Origin: Blastomussa wellsi
Taxonomy: Eukaryota > Cnidaria > Anthozoa > Scleractinia > Plerogyridae
Direction: 5' to 3'
NCBI GenBank assembly: GCA_947652115.1
Contig: OX393573.1
Span: forward strand, 7,326,421-7,390,420
Length of the DNA stretch: 64,000 nt
Shown: positions 1-9,159 of the stretch, piece by piece
How the letters are laid out: each line of letters opens with the position of its first letter
How positions within the stretch are numbered: position 1 is the stretch's first letter
The notes under the pieces: model-generated
Told to the model about the DNA's origin: nothing
What the model saw: the letters and a program-made list of their open reading frames with translations, nothing else
Database searches by the model: none
Made by a program: the position numbers and the translations under genes

Positions 1-881
1 AGATTGCCTTCTTCTAGTCGCATTTGGAGAGATAGTATACGAGCCTCCAAGCTCATTTCTTGTGATTTAATTTTTGCTTTCTTTTTCTTTGCGTAGTAGA
101 GCGAGCTTGACCTAATTTGTAGTTTCATGGTATCCCAAAGGAGAATAGCATCGATCTCGGTGTTCTTGTAGTCATTTGCCACTTCAGTTATTGTTACCTT
201 GATTAAATTAATATATTCATTTTCTAGCAGAAAGGAGATATTCAGTTTCCAGAAACCCGGGCCCCTGGGGTTTATATAAGTTGTGAGGTGAAGTGTTATT
301 AGTGAATGATGAGTTTTGCAGCCAGATAAAATGTCTGCTTTTGTAATCTTTGTACTTAAGCTGGAGCTAGTTAAAAAAATCTAAACGGCAGTGTATGTCC
401 GGTTTTCTCCTCCTCCAGGTGAATCTTTTAGCATCTGGATTAAAGATACGCCAGACATCTGCTAATTCTAACACATTGGCGATGTACAGAAGTAGCGAGT
501 GTTTATGGGTCGTCGGGTTTCCTCCCATTTTGTCATTTTCGATCTCTAGGACCAAGTTATAGTCACCTCCCAGAATTATCTCCCCACAGTCAAATGAAAG
601 AAGCTGTTTAAACGCATTTTTGAAGAATGTAGGATTGTCATCATTTGGCGCATATATATTTACCAAGGTCAAGGTTTTGCCATCTGTTTTGATGTCTGCC
701 ATAACAAGATCTTCAGCGAAGCTGTTGATTTTAGTGTGATGCGGACAAATACTGTTGGATGAATTGTTGAAGCGGTACGAATTTGCATAACAGTTAGCAC
801 CTTGTACAACAAAGAGACATGTTTAAACGCAAATAGCAAAATAAAACCACCAGAACCGGAAGGAAATATAGTGACAGACAA
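1..881 (-). pseudogene. LINE ORF2 endonuclease fragment
   Basis: This is the apurinic-like endonuclease domain that nicks target DNA for LINE integration. The block at 702-367 shows the family motifs NIYAPN and GGDYN and a late R-LDFF segment. The end of the domain and the linker before reverse transcriptase continue toward position 1 in other frames. Stops and frameshifts break the reading frame several times, including between 669 and 702. The reverse transcriptase itself would lie to the left of the window. Confidence 0.75.
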
Positions 882-1317
882 AATACGAAAAAACGTATCG
901 CGAATATATAAAATCCAACTTGGGTTAGGAAGTACACGTCCATAAGGGATAACAAATATTACTAAGCCTAATATAAAGCTTAGGGAATAACTACGTGGCG
1001 GAAAGCACGCGTTCCTATTTTGCTATGGTTTGTACCAAGACCTAAAGGTCGCAAATATCCAATAATATTAACTTGATTAAGGAGATTTAAGGTGAGAAGG
1101 GATGTTATCCACATGATAAACTACAGTGTCTACAAAGAGGTTTCTATTTACTACTTTGGCCTTCAAACCTTTTCCTTGGCCTTGCACATCGCTTTGATTA
1201 AAGTCTTTCTTTCCATCTGAACCGCTCTTGCGTAATATACACATCCTTGTACTTCTCTGATTTTTTTAGTCTGTTCTTTTCACTCAGTACCTTGTCTCTG
1301 TCTTCTCTAAGCAGAAA

Positions 1318-1967
1318 TCATACAATTACTGGCCGTGGCGAGGCTTTGGTACCGTCGCTGGTTGCAGGTCGAGCTTTTCCAACTCTATGAGTCGCATGGA
1401 AGTGCATATTATCTGCATTGATACTCAGTTCGTTTTCGATGATATCATAAACAATGTCCGTACAATTCTCGTCTGGTTCCTCCGATATATTCATTATGCT
1501 AAGGTTTTCTCTTCTTGAGTATGTTTCGAGAGCGATCACTTTCTATTGCTCCTCTGCCAATTGTGCTTTGTTTTCATTTGAACAATTTCGGCCTTCTGAC
1601 TACCAAACTCTGTTTGAAGCTTTGTTTTTGATTCTCTGTCCGCCTTCATTTCTTCTTGGAGCTGTCCGATTACAGCCCACGCCTCCTCGACAGATTTTTC
1701 CATGTCCTTCATTGTGTTTTTCACACTTTCAATTTCATCTTTAAGTTCACATCTTAGACTTGAGATTTCGGTTTGCAGGCTTCCGAAATGTTCTTCCATG
1801 TTGCTATCCATATAATTTAACTTGTCTAGAAGCTGAAACAGCGTGACTGGGGTTTCAGCCCCCTCGCCGTCTTTCATTTTGTCATGTAGTTTATTCCTCT
1901 TTGGGGAAGGCAAAGAGTTGATCGATGAGGACAACGAGCTTTTTGGTCGTTCGGCTCGTTTAGCCAT
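1318..1967 (-). pseudogene. LINE ORF1-type coiled-coil RNA-binding protein
   Basis: ORF1 proteins of L1-type LINEs trimerise through a coiled coil and coat the LINE RNA. The first block (1967-1536) starts MAKRAERPKS and becomes a long charged heptad-rich helix from about residue 45. The second block (1539-1318) carries the YSRRENLSIMNI and HRVGKA segments of the RNA-binding domain. The two overlap in different frames near 1536-1540, so at least one frameshift has inactivated the gene. It is a relative of the intact ORF1 at 31,325-32,230. Confidence 0.75.
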
Positions 1968-2103
1968 GCATCGGGATCAGCCAAGGCCTTGCTATAACTG
2001 GTACGCTTCGTCGTTACTAATATGGAAACACGGCCTCCGCCAGATTATCAGATCACGTTGAAGTACGTTCGGCCGCCATGACACTCTGCCCAAAACCCCA
2101 AGG

Positions 2104-2394
2104 TTAAGCGACCATTTCAAACTTTGGAATCAGCTGCAGCAGGCTCTGGTGCGGTTTCAGGAACCGGCTGTGGAGCAGGCGCAGATTTTTCTCATTCTCT
2201 CTTGCAATTATGGTAGAAGCCTCGAGATAAGCTTTTTTCTGTGCTTCACGGGCCAGTCGAGTTCTTTTAGCAACCATTTTACCAGCAGCCACTCGCTTGG
2301 GATTTTTTTCTGGTCTTGTGGTTGGAGTTGGAGTTGTCATTTGCTGTGTGATCTCGCCTAGCGAATGTGCACTCTCAAGTTGTTCGGTCGACAT
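2104..2394 (-). CDS. Small basic protein of element A, function unknown
   Basis: The ORF encodes about 96 residues starting MSTEQLES and has no internal stop. The N-terminus is Thr/Pro-rich, the middle is strongly basic and Ala/Lys/Arg-rich (KNPKRVAAGKMVAKRTRLAR), and the C-terminus is more hydrophobic. This profile would suit a DNA-condensing or virion core protein, but that is inference. I chose the inner ATG over an upstream extension because the extra leader is low-complexity and AT-rich. The gene lies last in the minus-strand series of element A, close to the LINE that interrupts it. Confidence 0.5.
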   Translation of the reverse strand: MSTEQLESAHSLGEITQQMTTPTPTTRPEKNPKRVAAGKMVAKRTRLAREAQKKAYLEASTIIARENEKNLRLLHSRFLKPHQSLLQLIPKFEMVA

Positions 2395-2455
2395 TGTGCA
2401 AGGTATTGTTGAGCAAATATAATAATGCAAAGCATTATTTAATAATGCAAAGTAA

Positions 2456-3053
2456 TTATTCAATAGTTGGTGAGTTTTGCTCAGTAATTTCTTCCGATTT
2501 TACTTCGTACTTACTTTTCCAACACTCATTAAAATCAATGTGTTTTGTGGTGATCAGCGCCGCGTTGGTCAGAGCAAGAAACCGGATGCACTTCAAAGCA
2601 ATGTTGCCAGCCAGGTTGGAGAGCTCTTTCTTGATGATGTAGACGTTTCTGAGTTTTTTTTGGTAAGCATCGATGTCTTTGACGTCAACGGCCATTCCGA
2701 CCGCTTTGGTCACAAGAAAAATGAAGCTGTCGATCAAGCTGTCAGTTGTCTTTGAGCCCACATATATCTCGTACCGTTTGGTGTATTTCAACATCTTTGT
2801 CGCTCAGGCGCTTCACCTGCTTATGTGTTAACTGCGCCCCGTTGGCTTCTTTGGCTTTTCCTGTCGACACCAGCATGGCCAACTGCTCACGAAGAGCAGG
2901 AGTATCAGGCCCGGGGTGGTTAAGCCTGGCACAACACCACCAGCTGGCCCGCTTGACGGATCGGTTTCCAGCATGCCTAAAACTTCTGCGATCGCAAGCT
3001 CTTCTTAAGCCATTGTGTATAACAATCTTACAACTTCCGTTTTTATAATTCAA
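2456..3053 (-). pseudogene. Unknown element A protein with hydrophobic helices
   Basis: Two overlapping reading frames (3053-2742 and 2794-2456) appear to be halves of one gene split by a frameshift near 2760. The first half ends with a charged helical stretch around TPALREQLAML and QVKRLSDKDVE. The second continues with TKRYEIYVGSKT and then moderately hydrophobic helices (IDSFIFLVTKAVGM, LAGNIALKCIRFLAL). It sits directly downstream of the ATPase. I do not recognise a domain. It recalls proteins predicted in repeats of anthozoan genomes, from memory only. Confidence 0.5.
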
Positions 3054-3646
3054 AATAACTCAACTCTGTAGGGGTGGCGAAGCGAGAACACGAGATGAGC
3101 GAACTTTCGCTCTTTCAGCTTTGAAATCAGACCTTTGTACACATCCTGGGAGAGTTCGCCGGCGTAATCATCAAAGATGGTTTTTGTGGTCTTGGACGCG
3201 GGGGTGTAAAAGAGAACGATCGCCACCACGTTCTCCCAAAAGGAGCCTGTTATGCTGGTCATCTCCTGTGTCAGCACCAAAACGCTGATGCCGATATGTC
3301 GAGCAGAAAAGGCAAGATTTACCAGCTGGCCTGTGCGCCCTTTCACATCTTTCGAGGCTGCACAGTCATCGAGGATTATGAGCGTGTTGGTACCCTCGAA
3401 AAACTAGCTCACGAGCATCAACAAAATTGCCACCTCGTGTTGCACGCATATTATCACAAACATTCGTGGATCATCTTCACCAATTCGGTGGAAGGTCTTG
3501 TTGTGCGCGAATGTTGGGTAGATGAGCACGATGTAGTCGAACTTGCTACGGAAAGGGCCATAGATCTGGTCCACCACAAACCTTGATTTGCCTCAATTCG
3601 TCGGACCAGCAATGAGAGCGTTGAAAGGGATGTTGTTTGGGTCCAT
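3050..3646 (-). pseudogene. A32-like virion DNA-packaging ATPase, broken
   Basis: Packaging ATPases of the FtsK/HerA-A32 class drive viral DNA into capsids. On the minus strand the gene starts at 3646. A P-loop of the form GPTN-x-GKS follows, but the x codon is a TGA stop (3593-3595). A second in-frame stop lies at 3404-3406. Downstream come the Walker B-like LIILDD segment and the conserved SARHIGISVLVLTQ region with its sensor-type Gln. Length (about 198 codons) is slightly short for the family. It follows the capsid gene in the same orientation, as in Polinton-like viruses. Confidence 0.75.
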
Positions 3647-3653
3647 TTCTATA

Positions 3654-5041
3654 TTAGTATTGCACAGATTCTAATTGCTGACCCAATATGTTCATCTGCG
3701 AGTCACTGATGACAAAGACGTGAATGTTTACATTGCCCGACCCACTGGCTTTCCGCTCGAGTTCAATCTGGACACCTCCTGTGCTGTTCACGAGGCGAGT
3801 GCCACTGCCTTGCAACGTGGTGTCCTCCATGGAGCGCATGTCGATCAAAAGACCAAACTTTTCCTCAGTGTGGAACTTCGACAGATTCATGTGCTGTTTT
3901 CTGTCTTTCTTCTTGACGAAGAAACGTCTGACCTCATCCCAGAGGTCTTTGGTTTCGAGGCCGTGGTTGTACAACATGTTTGGCGAGCCATTCACTGTGA
4001 CGCTAACTTTTGTCAGGTCTGGGTTGAAATACTTCTCAGAATCTCTGGTGCCCACTGCGTACGGCTCAACAAATAGTAGAAGAATGCCTTTTGGTGACCT
4101 CGTTTGAGCAGTTGACTTTGATGTTCAGTGCTGTATCGGTGCCCTTTGAGAAGATGACAACCTTGTTTCGTATCACGTGGTCGTACATGAACTCCTTGCC
4201 GGAGGAATAGACGCTGCTCGCTTCATCTACAATACAATACAATAATATGGTTTATTGACACTCCCCTGATGGGGCTTTTCAGTGACAAAGCGACTAAAAA
4301 CTAATTAAGATAAGAGAAGTAGTTAACAAAAGCAATATAAACATACCTATTTAAGAATTAATCGTATGCCAGAGTCTTGCTTCTGATCATTTCGTACTAC
4401 AGCTGGATGTTTGTCAGCTTGTACACCAGTTTCGTTGTATCAGAACCTTTCACCACTTGTGATGATGGTGCGAGTGTCAGGTCAAACAAGAAGTCGTGAT
4501 AAAGAGCTTGAGGGTAAATGACGCCATGATCCGTCAAGATCTGGCGGTCAAGTCTAATGTGGTATTTTGTTCCGAAAACCTTGTTTAGCGCGTTTCCTTT
4601 GGCGACGCCCGAGGTTTTCTTGTAATCCGAGCCAGATCTAATCTTGCCGAGGTCTTTGCTCTGAATACTGTCGAGCAGCATGTCATCACGCTCATCTAGC
4701 GAGAGGAATAGGTCTTACCAGATCTTGTAGATGTCGTACCCCAACGTTTCCTGCGGTATGGTGCCTGTGTACTTCGCGGTAATCTTGCCCACCAGCACGC
4801 GTGTAACGTTTTGTACGAGAAAGTTGTTTGCGTGCCCGCCAGAGAGTTCAATGTCAAAGCGCAGCGATAGTGAGCCTGGCACGATTACCTCGTTCTTGTT
4901 AAGCTTGGGTACAGAGACATACAGTGTCTCGCCAGGTTTGGCTTCGCTGTGATCGAAGGTGATCACAGCGCGCTCGGCTTTCATTGCATTGGGACTTTGC
5001 TCGTAATGTGTTGGCCAGAGGTTTGCTTGTACCGCCATCAT
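3654..5041 (-). pseudogene. Major capsid protein of element A, interrupted
   Basis: I infer a double-jelly-roll major capsid protein from position next to the packaging ATPase, length (about 400 codons excluding the insert) and beta-rich blocks. The blocks are 5041-4715 (starting near MMAVQANLWP, with TFDHSEAKPGETLYV), 4681-4397 (YHIRLDRQILTDHG) and 4230-3654 (NPDLTKVSVTVNGSP, with KFGLLIDMRS). A stop near 4715, a LINE 3'-end insertion at about 4228-4382 and a frame change around 4060 break it. It does not resemble the element B capsid, so the two come from different lineages. Confidence 0.6.
4228..4382 (-). mobile_element. LINE 3'-end fragment inside the element A capsid gene
   Basis: About 155 bp interrupts the capsid reading frame. 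Read on the minus strand it contains CCCCATCAGGGGAG followed by a GTCAATAAACC segment and an ATTGT-type short tandem tail (plus-strand ACAATACAATACAATA). This is the usual end of CR1/L2-like LINEs, which finish in a short simple repeat rather than poly(A). It is heavily 5'-truncated, with no coding sequence left. The capsid gene resumes on both sides. Confidence 0.55.
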
Positions 5042-5075
5042 CTATATGAACAAAAAATGTTTTTGTTTAATATAC

Positions 5076-6177
5076 AATGGCGGAAGGTGGGCAATTTGGC
5101 TATGATGACCCCGACCTTGACCATGCTTTCGATCACGATGATAATAACGATGATGATGAAAAAGAGATAGACACAACCCGTCCATTTCAGCCCGGGTGGT
5201 GGTGAGACTGAAATTTTCAGAAAAGATGGTAGTGGTCTTCTCAAAAAATTCACAGAAAAGTTAAAAAAATCCCTTGGGCCAGAAGCTGAATCTCTGATTG
5301 CTCAAGATAATGAGAGAAGCCGAACAACAATTAAGAGATGCTGAAAAAATCGCCAAAGAAAAAGAAAAGCTACACAAGAATTGCAAAATCTGAGAAACAG
5401 ACTTAAGCAAACTCAAGCAAGTATTGAAGCAATCCATGATGAATATGGTTCGAATATTAAAAGTGAGGCAGATCTGCGCAGACTTCGGCAACTGAAAAAA
5501 AATCTTCAAACTGATCTCGAAAACGCAAAGAAAGAAGTGGCTTCACTCGAAAACCTTGCAAAATATAAAACAAAAGAACAAGGAAAGGTTGATAAACTCA
5601 GAGCAGACCTCGATAAGAAAGAAAAAGAAAGAAACGCTTCTCATCAAAATGTCAACGACACGAGAACGCTTGATGAACTGCGTGAGCAAGAATCCAACCT
5701 TCAACGACAAAATAATGAAGATCAGAAAATCATCAATGATGAGAACGCCTCACCCTCTGACAAAGAAGCCGCGGAAGGAAGAGTTGCGGAAAGAACCGAA
5801 GAGCACACGCGTTTGCAAATGCAGATTGAGGAAAGAGAATGATCCTCTCACTTTGCGAGAGGATCAAAGAGATCTTCTAAAAATATGGCGTGACAGTTAC
5901 AGCAATCATTCTAGCTGCTGGTGTCACGATTGGTGCTGTTATTGGCGCCATTACCAACTCTTTGAAGGCCACTGGCAAAGCGTTGGGAAAAGGTCTGAAA
6001 GATGTTGGCTCAAAGGTTGCAACTGCTCTGCCAGGTCTCATTGGCTCGCTTGTGAGTTTCCTCTTCAAAGCTGCTGGCCAGGCCATAGGTTTTCTGGCAG
6101 AGCACACCTGGCTGTTGATTTTGGCTGTTGTAGCCTTTCTGATGGAGACATATCAAAAAGCGGCATTAACGAAATGA
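5076..6177 (+). pseudogene. Coiled-coil plus membrane-anchor protein of element A
   Basis: The start at 5076 (MAEGGQFGYDDPD) opens an acidic head with DDNNDDD and a RPFQPG segment, broken by a one-base frameshift near 5200. A long Glu/Lys-rich coiled coil follows (about 5381-5842, 150 residues). A third part, in another frame and after a stop near 5880, is strongly hydrophobic and Gly/Ala-rich (TVTAIILAAGVTIGAVIGA, then HTWLLILAVVAFL). I read this as one decayed gene with an acidic head, a coiled coil and two or more membrane segments. It diverges from the capsid gene across a 34-bp gap, so they may share a promoter. Membrane-active entry or egress protein is only a guess. Confidence 0.55.
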
Positions 6178-6540
6178 CAAGAATGCCAAACCCGCAACTG
6201 CAACCGCGCCAACAGCGACAGCTATTTTGTTCAAGTCATGTGACTCACTTCCGGAGCCAGCCGTTGGCGTTGGTTCAGATTCCGTTTCCTCCGTTGTAGT
6301 TTGCTCTTCTGCAGCTGTTTGGATCACAGGCGCTGGCTGTCTTTTTGTCGCTGCTGCCTTGTGTATCGGATTTGAAGGGTGACTGGTGGGTTTATTTTCG
6401 ATTTCCCGCCATCCATTAGCTGTAGCGCTGCTTTTTTTTGTGCTTTTGCTTACCCCGTCGTTGACACCCAGCTTCATACCTGGCATCTCTTTTTTTAGCT
6501 GGTTGTTGTAGCCAACTGTGCTCTCTGTGTTTATCACCAT
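6166..6540 (-). CDS. Ser/Thr-rich tail-anchored protein of element A
   Basis: An uninterrupted ORF of 124 residues starts MVINTESTVG. Most of it is polar and disordered, with a Thr/Glu-rich tract (AAEEQTTTEETESEP) and Ser/Gly repeats. It ends with one hydrophobic helix (KIAVAVGAVAVAGLAFLSF), which fits a C-terminal membrane anchor. It converges on the coiled-coil/membrane gene, overlapping it by about 12 bp. It may once have continued upstream through a run of 14 C at 6559-6572. Function unknown. Confidence 0.5.
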   Translation of the reverse strand: MVINTESTVGYNNQLKKEMPGMKLGVNDGVSKSTKKSSATANGWREIENKPTSHPSNPIHKAAATKRQPAPVIQTAAEEQTTTEETESEPTPTAGSGSESHDLNKIAVAVGAVAVAGLAFLSFR

Positions 6541-6551
6541 CCGCGCGAGCA

Positions 6552-7850
6552 TCAGCAGCCCCCCCCCCCCCCACCCGAGCACACAGCAAGGTTGAGCCTC
6601 ACCTTTGCCTCGTCTACGGCAAGTTGGTATCTTTGCCGTATCGCGTCTTCCACCAAGACAAGGAGCACACTCTGGGCTTCTTTTGCTCTGCCTCCAGCAC
6701 CAAGAATGCTGCTGCTCACGTTGACTTGCGCGCCCAAGATGCAATAAACAAAGGGTTTGATTGACTGATAGATATGTGAAAGCCCTACCTGTGTCAAGCC
6801 TGCCGAGGTTTTGGGTGCGAACCATTGAATTGCTCTTCCGCCATGTCGTTTCTTATGAAGCATACTGAAATTCCCTCTTCTGACGCCTTAGGGTCCTCGT
6901 AGTCAAATTTTGCTTTTGCCGATGGATAGGGCACGTCCAGTATGAAAGGGTCGTGGCAATAAATATAAATGCTTCCCAGCCCGTACGTGAAGCGGAAATC
7001 AGTTGACGGGTCAACACCGAACTCTGCGCACAATCTTTTGTAAGAAGCCACGTCGTAATGGTTGTTAATCTGACTGAATGTTGGGTCACCCGGCAATGCG
7101 CTGAAGCTTTGAATGCCTCCGAGCTGATACAAAATGCGCCAAAGCGTGAAGTACATGTGGAAGATGTAAAAAAAAGCCGCACCTGCGGCGGCAGATTCAG
7201 CGTTGTATGATATTTGTCAAATACTTCACGAGAGATTCGACAACCTGTCGTCGCACAACACACTGCAAAGTTCAGCTGCTGTGACCAGAAAGAGAGATTA
7301 TGCCCCGCAAGCCATTTTTTGCGGGCTTTGACGTTTAGAACTTTATCTGTTCCTTTTGGAATATCTCTCGGAACTTTGTTGTAAAATACTGGTCAGGCAT
7401 TACAAAAATATTGATTGAATTGTTGAATATTTTCTTCAAACTTGGTGCAGTGTCATGAAATTCAACTGCTGGAACCGGCAGCGAACTTTTTACTGCACTG
7501 GGCGATAACTGGTAAGGGAAGCCACCAACGTCATCCAAACCCAGCGCGCTTTTCATGTCTGCACTACAATATTTGCTGTCTGAACCGAAGACGCTTTGGA
7601 GACTGCCTTCACCCTCTTTGTAAAATATTTCAGCTGTTGCTGTGTGGTCCAACGCAAAAGTTGTCTGTGCTACAAATTTGCTTTTGTTGGCCCTCGGAAA
7701 CCTTGCAGAAAAAGCTGCCCATGCCTTGTCTTGTGCATCCTTCGCGATTTTTATAGCCTCGGGGTTTTGAATCCATTTTGTGAGGTTGGCAGACTCCTTA
7801 CCTTCGATTTGTTTTTGCGCTCTTTGTTCGAACGCAACAGAATCTGATTG
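6552..7850 (-). pseudogene. Unknown element A gene(s), multiply frameshifted
   Basis: Three blocks in different frames fill this stretch: 7652-7335 (DDVGGFPYQLSP, FVMPDQYFTTKFREIF), 7156-6794 (NNHYDVASYKRLCAEFGVDP, GSIYIYCHDPFILDVP) and 6863-6552 (LVEDAIRQRYQLAVDEAKVR). They could be one long structural protein or two genes. I see no named domain. Aromatic and proline-rich composition is compatible with a virion protein. The region ends toward the tail-anchored gene in the same direction. Confidence 0.45.
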
Positions 7851-7924
7851 TGTACGTGCGGTTTTGAAAATGTTAATCTTTTATTATTAAGCATTATTTT
7901 TTAATTATAATTTTATGTGCAACA

Positions 7925-8085
7925 AAAATAAAATGGTTGTGCTTACTATTTCTACGACTTCTAATCGTAGAAATAGTACCTTCGACAGGCAAATATGTAA
8001 ACAGCGTAACGCTTTCAGTAAAAGATGATGACGGCCAGCTATTTGATTTTAACGATCAACCACTACAATTCGAATTGCAAATCAA
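7925..8085 (+). pseudogene. C-terminal scrap of an element A protein
   Basis: A short frame on the plus strand reads IVPSTGKYVNSVTLSVKD and then FNDQPLQFELQIN before ending near 8085. Alternating hydrophobic residues suggest beta strands, such as the end of a fibre or capsid-associated protein. The upstream part is replaced by AT-rich sequence with a 13-bp inverted repeat (CTATTTCTACGAC / GTCGTAGAAATAG, about 7949-7977). A new start follows at 8115. Confidence 0.35.
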
Positions 8086-8114
8086 TTTAAAAATAAAATC
8101 TGTTTATATATACA

Positions 8115-8477
8115 ATGTCTTCAGCAAATGTGTTGCCGAGTGCACCTCCTGATAGTATTTATCCTGAGCTACCCATCTCAAGAACCCCAGAAAATTTCCG
8201 GCTAACTGAGATCAGCAAAATTGAAAAAGAAATAGCCGAAGAGGCAGAACATTACAGGCTTGTGTTGAAAAAATATAAAAAAGCTCGGAAAGTGATTCAC
8301 TATTCCATGGTCTCTCTTACCACTGTGACAGCCGCTCTGTCTTCTGGGGCTGTTGCAACATCACTTACTGGTGTCGGAATTGTGGCCAGAGCGCCTATGG
8401 CAAGAATAGCCTGGAAACTGCTGTGTTTCCAAAACCAAAACACCACAGAATTTCTCGGTAAAAACCGAAAACACTAG
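8115..8477 (+). pseudogene. Membrane protein of element A, 3'-truncated
   Basis: The ORF starts MSSANVLPSAPPD and has a charged helical middle (TEISKIEKEIAEEAEHYRL, KKYKKARKV). It then enters a hydrophobic region (TTVTAALSSGAVATSLTGVG) that looks like the first of one or more membrane segments. After that segment the sequence becomes unlike a membrane protein and soon stops, so the true C-terminus is probably lost at a breakpoint near 8390. An 18-C run at 8521 and a hairpin at 8562 follow directly. Function unknown. Confidence 0.45.
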
Positions 8478-8561
8478 CCTGAAAACTTTTAATCTGTGAA
8501 GTTGAAATTTCCAATGCCCACCCCCCCCCCCCCCCCCCGCACCCTCTTTGCTTCCGCATAT

Positions 8562-8594
8562 TTGAGTGACCCTCAAAGTCACTCAAATATCAAA
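8562..8594. repeat. Perfect 13-bp inverted repeat (hairpin)
   Basis: The arms ATATTTGAGTGAC and GTCACTCAAATAT flank a 7-base loop. It lies just after an 18-base C run (8521-8538) and past the truncated end of element A. It may be the residue of a transposon terminus or a small insertion/excision scar. Confidence 0.6.
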
Positions 8595-8718
8595 TATCAT
8601 CGGAATGTCGATTACGTCTTCGTTTCTTTTGCTTACAAAATCTTGTCAATTGCACTGTTCAGTTGTTGAAGACTTGTTTGCTTACACTGTTTATGATCAG
8701 AGTCACGCTTCAAAGAAT

Positions 8719-9158
8719 TCAAAAGAAAATGTTCTGCAGTTCGTGCAGCGGGTGCAAACCACTCAGCATACAGATTATCCAAGCATGTTCAACAGAATAT
8801 TCGCACAGTGCAATGGAGCATATTCTGCAGTTGTATTCCTTTAAGCCCGGAAAAGCGTTGTGACAAAACCGTTCTCGTTGGCACGATTTACAGATCCCGT
8901 CCACAGCACAATCTTTATGCTCGAGACAAAAGACACAAGACGTTTTTGGCATAAAAGGGTTTTCTCCAGCACCTGATCTGCTCGCAGCGTAATTTTTATG
9001 GTGAGATACTCCTTGAGAATCAACTCTCTAAGCCCTGGAGGGACGTTTTGAATGGCTCCAGAAATGGTTGGTGCTTGACGAAGGTTTCTGTTTGCCTCCC
9101 TCGTTATTGGACCGTAAAACATTTTCAAAACATCGGATGAATATCTTGCGGCTGCCAT
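8719..9158 (-). pseudogene. Cysteine-rich protein, frameshifted, family unknown
   Basis: The start at 9158 (MAAARYSSDVLKM) leads into a helical segment (GLRELILKEYLTIKI). A frame change near 8960 follows, then a cysteine-rich block (CVFCLEHKDCAVDGICKSC, ending near 8719). The CxxC pairs suggest a zinc-binding knuckle. It could be a cargo gene of element A or an independent repeat-borne gene. I recall similar short proteins scattered in anthozoan genomes but cannot verify it. Confidence 0.4.
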
Positions 9159-9159
9159 C

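Larger units (their letters stand above)
1..2095 (-). mobile_element. L1-like LINE, 5' portion, degenerate
   Basis: A non-LTR retrotransposon lies on the minus strand and runs off the left edge of the window. It contains a coiled-coil ORF1 and the endonuclease start of ORF2. The 5' end seems to lie near 2095, just before the last gene of virus-like element A. The phrase LETYSRREN in its ORF1 recurs in the intact L1-like ORF1 near 31.8 kb, so the two belong to related families. Both ORFs are frameshifted. The limits are approximate because no target duplication could be identified. Confidence 0.75.
2100..8480. mobile_element. Decayed virus-like (Polinton/adintovirus-like) element A
   Basis: This is a cluster of virus-type genes on both strands. 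On the minus strand are a major capsid protein, an A32-like packaging ATPase and two further genes (5041 down to 2104). On the plus strand is a coiled-coil plus membrane gene (5076-6177). Minus-strand genes occupy 6166-7850 and plus-strand fragments 7925-8477. The capsid-ATPase pairing points to a Polinton/adintovirus-like lineage. I found no integrase, no polymerase B and no terminal inverted repeats, so the ends are nominal. Nearly every gene carries stops or frameshifts. Its capsid is clearly different from that of element B. Confidence 0.65.

Noticed and set aside
5038..5253. Minus-strand ORF antisense to the acidic head of the coiled-coil gene
   Set aside because: It is the reverse of the GAT/GAC-rich coding repeat and its Ile/Val-rich composition is an artefact.
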